In this document: positions 48,701-56,704 of the stretch, one piece after another | Layout: every line of letters begins with the position of its first letter | Position numbering within the stretch: position 1 is the first letter of the stretch | Origin: Scolanthus callimorphus | Lineage: Eukaryota; Cnidaria; Anthozoa; Actiniaria; Edwardsiidae | DNA: 64,000 nucleotides | Direction: 5' to 3' | NCBI GenBank assembly: GCA_033964015.1 | Contig: CM066919.1 | Location: forward strand, 30,223,459 to 30,287,458 | The notes under the pieces: generated by a model | Databases searched by the model: none | Seen by the model: the letters and a program-made list of their open reading frames with translations, nothing else | Told to the model about the DNA's origin: nothing | Position numbers and translations under genes: made by a program

Positions 48701-51700
48701 AACCCTTCCTCTTAAAACAGTGGTAAGTGATAATCTACTAACATTTAACATCTTGGACATCCCTCTCGGGGTCAGAGATTTTTTCTCTTTCTCCGCTTAC
48801 TAGGGCTAACGCTCATAAGCACACGTGGGACCATTTCATTAGCACGCTAGCTAACATCCCTCTTTCATTTCATTTCCATTTCATTAGCACGTTAGCTAAC
48901 ATCCCTCTTCCCTTAACATCCCTCTCGGGGTCAGAGATTTTTTCTCTTTCTCCGCTTAGGGCTAACGCTCATAAGCACACATGGGACCATTTCATTAGCA
49001 CGTTAGCTTTCACACAAAGTTAATTCCTTATCTCCACTTTATATGTTTGAAAGCAGTGACCAAACGCTGTATAGCGCTAGTAAGGGACGGACCATTAGAA
49101 AAGTGGGTGGGCAAAAAGCAAAAAAAATATTCATACAAGGGAAAAAATAAAAAAAATAAAAATCATGCAGCCTCTGTGGCTCCCCAAAAAAATTCTTGCA
49201 AGATTCCCAAGTTTTGATTAGGCAAATTGATGTTCTTTCAACGCTTTTCTAGTTCATTCAATTGAGTACTCTAAAAATTTCGGCGCGCAGCATCCAAGCT
49301 ATATATATTACAATATGATTTTTGAGAACTCGATGGAACATTACGATCGCACTCTTTTTTAAGAAATTACTACGAATGTTCATTACAAAAACATGTATCT
49401 TGGCCGCGAGAAACAAACTACCCCTCCCCAAAACCCATACTAATACACAACAAATGGAATGTTCATCTATCTTTTCTCTGAGGATTGATGAAATGGGTTT
49501 ATTAAAATCAGGGCGCGCTTCGCGCGCAACAAAGAGAAATTAAAGTGAGAGAAACTGCTCGAAGCTCGATACTTTTCGTGCAGCGCCGAAGTTAAATTGT
49601 CGGAATGCGACGGAAGCCAGAAGGCCAGTTGGCGGTTAGAAATCGTACACGCGAGTTCGAAAAATTATGAAAGTCGCAGTAATTCCTTTTCCGATAAGCC
49701 ACAAAAACAAATTCTAGGAAGCCCTTGCGCTGTAAAAAATATTCATGCGACAAAAACTCTCCGAAAAAAAATATCGAACAAGAGAAGAAAGTCCCCCCAT
49801 CACTTTTCCAATGGTCCGCCCCTAACTGTTATCAACATTGTGGAGATAAGGAATTAACCTTGTGTGAAAGCTAACGTGCTAATGAAATGGTCCCATGTGT
49901 GCTTATGAGCGTTAGCCCTAGTAAGCGGAGAAAGAGAAAAATCTCTGACCCCGAGAGGGATTCGAACCCACGACCTCCGGAATTGTACATCCGATGCTCT
50001 ACCAGCATTACAATGCCAATGTTATCAACATTGGCATTGTAATGCTAATTTTCAAACCGTATATTGAATAGCGCCCTTTGCTCTGTGAACCAATGAAATC
50101 TCCCTATATTTTATTTGGAAGGTCTGTAAGTATTTTTTCCCATTTGGTCGCCATTTTGTTTATTTTCTCGGCCAAAGGGCCTGGTCATGAGATTATTAAA
50201 ACCACAGGCAGCCCGAAATTGCTCATTCGCCAAATAACCTGTTTCTTTCTTGCTCTCCCAAATAGACCGAACACCATCGCAACATGTCCTGGATCGGCAT
50301 GAGCGATATTAACACTGATCATGCCGGGATGTACGCCCCAGCAGACGGGTCCCCTGAATACTTTATCGGTACTGATTCCACTAGACAAATCGAAGTTGTG
50401 GGCAACCTGGGCGAAAGGCATTGTCTAGTTGTGGGCTTGAATATGCCGTATCGTGCCATTGACTGTAAAAAGGAACTCGGATTTGTCTGCAAGAAACGAC
50501 TTCGAGGTGAGAGCCATGAATATCTGATAAAGCTTGAGCTATAGCTATGAATGTAGCTATAATGCCTGGTGCACACTAGAGACATAACGTCATAACGACA
50601 TAACCACATAAGGACACAAGAACATAACGACATAAGAGAAAAACATGTTTTTTCTCTTATGTCGTTATGTCTATGTCTAACATGTCGATGTTATATGTTG
50701 TTATGTCGTGATGTTCACACTTGTACATAGAGCAAAAGAGAGCGCCTGCTCATGTCCTGATGTCGCTAGTGTGCACCAGGCATAACAACAATAACTTTAT
50801 TTACCTCATCTTTAGAACAAATCACAAAAAGAAGATAAATATAGAACAGACGGCACGGGCTCTATGGAATAACTTACAAAACTAAACCAGGAAGCCAGGC
50901 GCAAATAGCACTGTTCCTGAGTGGGGAGCTAGCAAAGTTGTGGTAAAGAGGAACGGAGTTTTGAAAAAGAGGAACGAAGGAGCCCCTGAAATTTCATATA
51001 GTTATTCATTATTTTTACCTCAGAAATTAATCGAGAAGCTAATAAAAACAAACGCCAGGTAAACGAGCAAGAACGAACAAACACGAGAACGTTCTGCTTC
51101 CTGATGGTGGTGTAGTTAGGTTCAGTGTTTTATTTCTAATATTTCATTCCACCAGACCGGCTCACATACGAAATCAAGATCCGTTACGTCACTAAGATGT
51201 GGACCGACAGTCTTACGCAACAGGATTCGCCTCGCTACCACGCCCTGGAAAATCACATCGAGCAAGCGGTAAGAAGTAACGGCCGTAACATGGATAGCAG
51301 AGAAGAAGAAAATGCGATATCGAGGACCTTTGTTGGTTCGGTTCTCTCTCTTATTACACTCTCTTATTACACTTTGTTTCATGGGTTAACGGAGAAGCTC
51401 CTCTATGCCGAAACAAAATTACCACCAGCGAACACCATTTTGTTTGCGACGCGGCGCCTTCGTTATAAAAGATTAACGAAAGAGGCGTAGCCAGAGGGGA
51501 AAGGGGGGGGGGGGGGGGGGGGGCATTGAGTCCGGGCCAATCCAGCTCTTGAAGCACTGAAATACAGTAAATATGTGACAAAATGTCTAAATAAATGTGT
51601 GTTTTATAAGAAAACTCGCTTTCTCTCCTAACAGATTTCCTCTCGTATTGTCTGGGCTTGAAGTGATTGAAGACTAACTTGCTAACTTGTCTTCTTAGAT

Positions 51701-54678
51701 CACTAACGCTTATAAGGACGCGGATTGGTACGATAATATCAAATTCCAATGTTTCAGGTGAGAATAGAGTTGGTGACTTGGTTAATTTTAGTTTTTTAAT
51801 TTGTTCGTGGTAGTAAAAAATTGCGCCCCGATTTTTACCTCATTCTCGTACCCAGAGGTCCCCGGCTCCGCTGATCGGCCAGATCGAAGGCTCTTGGGAC
51901 GAGATTGCTCGCGGGAGGTCTGGAGATAGCCACTGACGCATGCGCAAGATTTTATAAAGAGCCGAGAGAAATGATTTCACATGCACATGCCCCAACGTTC
52001 AAAATCGGCCAATCAACTATGTTACCTGAAAGTGTTCTCCAGGCTTGGTAAAACCTGCTCAGTAATGTAACCCATTGGAATGAATATATCGTAGATTGGC
52101 TCCGAAGTTTTTAGGTTGAAAAGGGAGGAGCTTGACCGCATATAACAGGCGTACAGCATTCATATTCAATCGGTTGTTACTCCTAATGACTTGCAATAAA
52201 TGAACATGAGTTTTTGAGTGAGTCTCAATTAATTGATACGATTTTCTTATCTCACGCAGTGAAGACGACGAAGGCCGTATCGTAGCCACAGTACACGTCA
52301 GTTTCACTCCCGATAGCGACTCCCCCCTGGATTACCTAGCGAACCTGAAGCAAGCGATTCAGGCTGCTCCAGCAAAACAACCGAACAACGCAACCACACC
52401 AAGCAACACCACCGGCTCGGGGCTCCAAATCAAAGGCATATTGTATGGGGAGGAAGTAGAGATAATTAAACTCACACTAGTGATCGGTAAGTCTGATAAA
52501 TCTCTTCGACTCTACTGTTCGGACGTCCGGAACTTAGAACAAGTACTCCCTATCTCGATTGCTCTAGTAAGCGTTCTTACTGAAGCCCCTCGAAGTTGTC
52601 TTTTTGAGCACACTATATAATAAATGGAGAAAACAGCAAATGATACCATGCATATGGATTTTTCCTCTTCAGAACAACCAAAAGGTCCCGAGGTTTGTCC
52701 AGGCTACTGTTCTGAACAGCAGTGCCAGCCGGTCAGCTGTAAACCCTCGTGCTGTGATCCCAACAGCCGGAACTACCAACAGCCTCGACCCCAGGCCTTC
52801 CTTGGCAATACAGCACAGGCATCGCTACCACAGGGTTACCAACAGGTATATATGGTCAGACACTATGAGACGCGAATACAGCTTGATGCCAGATAAATGC
52901 TTCGTTAGTCAAACCAAAAAACAGGTTTAATAAAGTGGTCGTTTATTTGAGAAAAAAGGGCAGGTACAATGTGCAGTGAAGCTTTACTTCAAATATAAAA
53001 GTTGCAGACTTTGCGTATGCTAACATTTGTCATGTTCGAATTACTCACTAAAGGGATACCCGGGAGGCTATGCGCAAGGCAGACAAGCTGGATGTCTCCC
53101 AAATCAGCCCGGATGTCAGCAAGGACTTCCTGCGGCACCTTTACCACAGGCTAGACCATTCGCTTGCCAACCAAACCAACCCAACTGCCAACAACGCCTG
53201 GCGCAACCTGCTATGCCACAGGCTGCCCCAATGGGCTGCCAGCCAAATCAAGCAGGTTGTCAACCAGGGCTTATGACAGCCGCTCAGCCACAGGCTAGAC
53301 CATCATCACCTTGTCAACCAAATCAACCCAACTGCCAACCAGGCCTCGCGCAGCCTATTATGCCACAGGCCAATCCCATGGCAATGGGATGTCAACCAAA
53401 CCAACCCAACTGCCAACCAGGCCTCGCGCAACCTGTTATGCCACAGGCGAATCCGATGGCAATGGGCTGTCAACCAAACCAACCCAACTGCCAACCAGGC
53501 CTCGCGCAACCTGTTATGCCACAGGCCAATCCGATGGCAATGGGAGGCCTCGGCCAGAATGCCTATCCACAGAGTTACCAGCAACGTTACCCAAGCTCTA
53601 CTGCAGGCTATCAGCAGGGCTCCACTAAACGACACAAGAAAGGCAAAAAGAAGAATGACGAGCAAGGAAAGGAAAAAGAAGAGGAGAAAGAAGAGGAAGA
53701 GAAGCAACCGGCCCAAGTACAGCAGCCTTATCGAATGAACCCATACTCTCCGTACCAACCGTATCAGCAGAGGAATCCTCAACAATACCCACAGTACCTA
53801 CAGGGGTACCCTCATCAACAACAACAGGGATACCCTCAACAACAACAGGGATACCCTCAACAACAACAGGGATACCCTCAACAACAACAGGGATACCCTC
53901 AACAACAACAGGGATACCCTCAACAACAACAGGGATACCCTCAACAACAACAGGGATACACTCAACAACAGGGATACACTCAACAACAACAGGGATACCC
54001 TCAACAACAACAGGGATACAATCAACAATACCAGCAGAGATACCCTCAACAGGGATACTCTCAACAGGGATACTCTCAACAACACCAACAGGGAGACCAA
54101 CAATACCCCATGGCCTCCCCCTACACGCAGCAGCAAGGATATCACTCTAACCCGTTCTACCAGCAGTACATGCAGGGTCCTGGAAACCTGCAACAACCTC
54201 AGGTGGGAACTCAACGGAAACACGGAAAGCGTCGCCACAAAAAGCGCCCTGGTCACCACCGCCAACAGCGCCCCCAAGGCTCCCCCCAGGGATACCCCCA
54301 AGGCTCTCCCCAGGGATACCCACAAGGCAACCCACAGGGGTACCCCAAGGTTACCAAGGTCCTTATCCTATGGGGTCCTATGGCGCACAAAACCCTGCTT
54401 CCCCTTATGGTGCCCAGTACCCTTATGGATATATGCCCCAACAGACGCCACAGGCAACCCAGGGTATGCCTCAACAAGCTGGAGTTTTCCAGATCCCCCC
54501 GGAAATGACGTCAAACCATCATTATGAACTCGTCCCAGGAAAGACCCCAAACTCGCCAGCGCAATTAGTTTGCACTGATGTGCAAACTAGTTGTTCGAAC
54601 AGTTGTGCTCCCAGGTGCTTGCCGGCATGCTGTCAGTCCGCCACAAACCGCCTAAATCAGCGTCACTCTAAACACTAG
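41031..54678 (+). CDS. NOWA-like nematocyst protein (CAP-CTLD-SEA-minicollagen CRD)
   Basis: Probable secreted nematocyst capsule protein. Exons: 41031-41202, 41936-42182, 45311-45504, 46267-46293, 48122-48282, 50266-50506, 51156-51268, 51699-51757, 52260-52486, 52673-52845 and 53054-54678. About 1079 residues. Signal peptide MATKVVVVLALVAMATA; CAP/SCP domain about 58-205 (LSKYRLMHSSPAL, EENLG, DWYNQI, YFVQMLWADTQRVGFG); C-type lectin domain about 214-347 (WIGMSD, CKKELGFVC) without a clear EPN calcium motif; SEA-like domain about 348-480 without the GSVVV cleavage site. Next is a minicollagen-type CRD (CPGYCSEQQCQPVSCKPSCC), then C-QPNQPN-C repeats, a Lys/Glu-rich block, QGYPQQQ repeats, and a second CRD (CSNSCAPRCLPACC). 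Hydra NOWA combines CAP, CTLD and minicollagen CRDs, hence the name. The last exon has a one-base frameshift near 54343 (one C missing). The exon 11 acceptor at 53053 and the 27-base exon 4 are the least certain. Confidence 0.85.
41262..41873 (-). mobile_element. 5'-truncated non-LTR retrotransposon (LINE) 3' end
   Basis: A 164 residue minus-strand open frame (41379-41873) contains LPSLFDDFF, RHKYNTRLAS, FNIRFQGAIIWNSI and ESLKSLNLNKFK. This is the conserved region C-terminal to reverse transcriptase in CR1/Jockey-like LINEs. No reverse transcriptase core is present. The element's 3' end abuts a CAA-rich simple repeat at 41262. It lies in intron 1 of the NOWA-like gene, antisense to it. Confidence 0.75.
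42414..42666. repeat. (AAT)n microsatellite, ~250 bp
   Basis: Nearly pure AAT repeat with occasional phase breaks, in intron 2 of the NOWA-like gene. The long tyrosine or isoleucine open frames read here are artefacts of the repeat. Confidence 0.95.
42680..42892. mobile_element. Two adjacent hairpin elements
   Basis: The first has a perfect hairpin, GGTGGATATATACC facing GGTATATATCCACC (42722-42766) with GACGCGAAGCGTC in its loop, flanked by CCCCAAAGGGG and CTTGAGGGGG. The second is an inverted pair, AAAAGCCGACTATGAGGACT and GACGGGATTTCAA facing its inverse (42813-42892). Both are MITE-like and non-coding. Confidence 0.7.
43090..43830. repeat. Tandem array of ~255 bp unit
   Basis: At least three tandem copies of a unit containing TTGCGTCACTAGTCATGCGC, GGTTGGCGGCGCACA, CATATAGTCTGGAACAAGAT and GTCTTCTCACGGA, starting near 43105, 43360 and 43608. 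A shorter direct repeat (GAGGACCTTGAAATTATGAA) continues to about 43990. It is intronic, with no coding content. Confidence 0.75.
44097..44546. mobile_element. MITE X (AATGACTGC ends, CCCGAG-rich)
   Basis: The left arm AATGACTGCTCCCGAGGGAA and GTTTTCCCGAGAATCTCGAT is matched inverted by ATCGAGACTCTCGGGAAAAC and GAGAGCAGTCATT at 44480-44546. The interior contains fragments shared with MITE Y (AGCTCGTGTTTATTCG, GCGCGCGCTCTGATTGG). A short MITE X copy also lies inside MITE Y at about 45052-45126. Confidence 0.75.
44847..45229. mobile_element. MITE Y (TATAGCTCGTG ends)
   Basis: The left arm TTATATAGCTCGTGTTTATT and GCGCGCGCTCTGATTGGTTC is matched inverted by GAACCAATCAGAGCGCGCGC and CACGAGCTATATAA. 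Terminal repeats are about 65 bases. It contains a compact MITE X and lies about 80 bases upstream of the CAP exon at 45311. Confidence 0.8.
45546..45804. mobile_element. MITE family 'AAAGAGCCTGTGTCAGCC', copy C (inverted)
   Basis: Begins AAAGAGCCTGTGTCAGCCGC and ends GGCTGACACAGGCTCTG. The internal order is inverted relative to copies A and B in peroxidasin. It starts 42 bases after the donor of the second CAP exon. Confidence 0.8.
45833..46067. mobile_element. Long-arm foldback element
   Basis: Outer pair CAGACTCGTACCCGTCGCT facing AGCGACGGGTACGAGTCTG. Inner arms of about 70 bases (AGTAGAAAAGTCGAGGAACG through GCAATGCATTGTGGGA facing their inverse) surround a loop of about 19 bases. The near-identical arms suggest it is young. 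It is intronic in the NOWA-like gene. Confidence 0.85.
46425..46560. repeat. Truncated tRNA-derived SINE head and retroelement tail
   Basis: GGCTCGCTGAGTTAGTAGAG followed by CGCCGATCT resembles the D-arm and A box of a tRNA. It then breaks into an AT-rich stretch, AATCATAATCTTTATTCGCA, like a retroelement 3' end. There is no B box, so it is not a functional tRNA. Confidence 0.4.
48765..49030 (+). repeat. SINE-body fragments, forward pair
   Basis: Two partial direct copies (about 48760-48858 and 48917-49013) of CCCTCTCGGGGTCAGAGATT, CTCTTTCTCCGCTTA, GGGCTAACGCTCATAAGCAC and GGACCATTTCATTAGCAC. Both match, inverted, the body of the tRNA-headed element at 49838-50045. A shorter TTAGCACGTTAGCTAACATC fragment lies between them. 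Confidence 0.7.
49080..49826. mobile_element. MITE with GGACGGACCATTAGAAAAG ends
   Basis: AAGGGACGGACCATTAGAAA at the left is matched inverted by CTTTTCCAATGGTCCGCCCC at 49802-49822. It lies between the two inverted SINE blocks, whose shared flank (TTAATTCCTTATCTCCAC on the left, inverted at 49840) immediately borders it. The interior is AT-rich with no recognisable gene. Confidence 0.6.
49838..50045 (-). mobile_element. tRNA-derived SINE, minus orientation
   Basis: Read on the minus strand, it begins with a tRNA-like head: GCTGGTAGAGCATCGG as A-box region and GGTTCGAATCC, a perfect B box. The body follows (CTCTCGGGGTCAGAGATTTT, then GGGCTAACGCTCATAAGCAC). The putative anticodon stem does not pair well, so it is a SINE promoter rather than a working tRNA. 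It lies in the intron between the two lectin-domain exons. Confidence 0.75.
50562..50783. mobile_element. 222 bp MITE (ATGCCTGGTGCACACTAG ends)
   Basis: The ends are ATGCCTGGTGCACACTAG and its exact inverse CTAGTGTGCACCAGGCAT. The interior has many ACATAACGACATAA repeats and a central palindrome, GACATAAGAGAAAAACATG facing its inverse. It starts 55 bases after the donor of the second lectin exon. Confidence 0.85.
51843..52030. repeat. Dispersed ~200 bp repeat, copy 3
   Basis: Shares TAGCCACTGACGCATGCGCA, GAGCCGAGAGAAATGA and AAAATCGGCCAATCAAC with copies at 6715-6925 and 12789-12995. It lies between the two central SEA-domain exons of the NOWA-like gene. Confidence 0.6.
53324..53557 (+). repeat. 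Coding tandem repeat, 26 residues x3 (C-X6-C)
   Basis: Three near-identical 78 base units encode CQPNQPNCQPGLAQP, then a variable residue, then MPQANPMAMG. Less regular relatives occupy 53090-53320 (CLPNQPGCQQG, CQPNQPNCQQR, CQPNQAGCQPG). Each unit presents a C-X6-C pair, which could form inter-chain disulfides as in other nematocyst wall proteins; that role is inference. Confidence 0.9.
53800..54112 (+). repeat. Coding QGYPQQQ repeat (21 bp units)
   Basis: About ten units of CAACAACAACAGGGATACCCT encode QGYPQQQ heptads, with variants at the ends (QGYTQQ, QGYSQQ, QGYNQQ). Near-identity at the DNA level indicates slippage or unequal exchange, so length polymorphism is expected. It forms the low-complexity spacer of the NOWA-like protein. 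Confidence 0.9.
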
Positions 54679-56704
54679 ATTAGATCAATAAGAACACTTG
54701 TCCTGTAGATATTACAGACAGTTGTAAGCCACATCAGGCTACACGGGCTCTGGAGGTACAATCCAGGTCTTTCCCGGAATCTAATTCGCCTAAGGCTAAA
54801 ATTGATACCGGTTTTTTAATGCCTTAAATAGCTGACGGAGGAAAAAAACCTCATAAATGTCTTTCTTTGAGCTGCTGCGGACGATTGAGGTAATTTATAG
54901 CTCCCTTCCCTTTCCTCTCCCCATTCCCTCCCGTCCTCGGCTCCCCTCTCCCTTCCCATTGCGCTTGCTACGCAGGCTAGGTAATTTAGAGTCACGGGCT
55001 AGATCGGACCGGAACGGAATATCCGGGAAACAGACAAAATGCCTCAAATCAAATACATCTAGTTTAGCTAAGTGTGTGTAATATGCTTGGTTTAATGAAT
55101 CAACTTTGGCCAACCCTTTTCTAATTGTTCCTTACACTACTCACTAGTTATAAAAATATTTGAATTCCATTATTCGCCAAAAGCCTTCTTCGCAATATTG
55201 GGAATTTAAAGAAGTAACAAATTATAATGTACATACGATTTGCAGCAAATTTGGATAAAACCAAAGCGGTTTGTAAATAGAATTTATTTTATTTTCAATA
55301 CTTATTAGTGAAATATTCAATAGTGATTGAGAACATAACTGTCTTACATCAGAAAATTAGAATGTAGGTATAGAAGAAAATATAATTAGGCTTATTTATG
55401 TATAGTTTTTAACAACGGCATGTATATAAAAGAAACAAAACTAATCACAATGCGTCTGTTGTTCTATAATCGTAATATATCAAACACGAGACAGGATTTC
55501 CAGAGGTTGGTTAATATATCAAACACGAGACAGCGCGTTACACCAGGATTTCCAAACAGAGGTTGGTTAAGATATCAAACACGAGACAGCGAGTTTTAAC
55601 AGGATTTCCAAATACAGAGGTCTTAATATATCAAACACGAGGCAGCATGTTTCATCAGGATTTCCAAACAGAGAGGTGTTAATATATCAAACACGAGACA
55701 GCGAGTTTTTAATCAGGATTTCCAATCACAGAGGTGGTTAATATATCGAGAGGTGGGTTGAAAAACAAAAACAGGCAATGCCGAGGTATTTTTAACCGAC
55801 TTCGAGGTGTTTACCTATAAAGTTATAAGCTGTTCACGCTGACGTCATCCATTGTTATTAAGGAGCCAACCAGAGATCGATTGGTTCACAGAGCAAGGGG
55901 CGCGGTTCAATCTACGGTTGGCACATTAGCATGGTAATGTTGATAAACAGTGAAAAGCGCGCTATAGTGATAACATCAATTGTAGACGAACAAATCAAAT
56001 TTATGGTTAATGAATGAATTTATCACTTTGTTACTATCAATTACCGTTTATTTACAACAACTTTGATTTTCTTATATCTCTTTAAATGACCTCTTGTTCC
56101 ATCCGGATTACAAACATTGAACAAATGTCAGTTGATCCCTCACACCTAGGCGGAATATATAAACAATGTTAAAGTGTATGACTAGAGCAAAAGGTCTAAT
56201 TATTTAGGGCGGATTCCTGATGTCTGTCACGAGTAATTGGTAATCACTTTTAACCACTCCCATAGGTTTTATTCAGAATTGGCATGGCTTTGTGTTTCAC
56301 TACAGTAAATAGGGCTGTTAAAAAAAACCGGCTTATAACTGTCGCAGAATAATGGTTTTATTATTTAGTGCATCGATAGCACAAAAATATCCCAGAAAAG
56401 ATTTACTTTTGCACACTTTTTACGTGCTTGTTATCAATTTTCGCTCAGATGACGGATATCGCAGGATGTCTTGTGCAGAAGACAGATATTGATGTTTCAA
56501 TGACCTTATTTGGGCAGTGCATCGATGTGCTGAATAATAATACTAATGTCCCCATGTGTGTTCACCGCCTATGGTTGCTACTCATTGGTTTGTTCATGCT
56601 GAGCCCCACAGTTTTATGTGCTCCTCGTGCGTATTATTTTGGACCATCATCCCACTAAAGAAGATCAAATGTTGCTCTCTTGAGTGTATTTACCTGCTAG
56701 CCTT
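54679..56704. other. Intergenic region with 3' UTRs and tandem repeat
   Basis: Convergent 3' ends of the NOWA-like gene and the first small secreted gene. It includes the tandem array 55473-55755. The open frame 56428-56658 shows no family resemblance and is AT-rich. TTTATT at about 56354 could be a minus-strand poly(A) signal for the small gene. No coding exon is supported. Confidence 0.45.
55473..55755. repeat. Tandem array of ~60 bp unit (ATATATCAAACACGAGACAG)
   Basis: Five imperfect copies of TTAATATATCAAACACGAGA, CAG, a variable spacer and CAGGATTTCCAAACAGAGGT. Spacer length varies by a few bases between copies. It is intergenic, between convergent genes. Confidence 0.85.

Noticed and set aside
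49940..50045. Functional tRNA gene
   Set aside because: A and B boxes are good but the anticodon stem does not pair and the element continues into a repeated body, so it is a SINE.
53306..54335. Long minus-strand open frames opposite the NOWA-like gene
   Set aside because: They mirror the repetitive coding strand and show no independent family signal.
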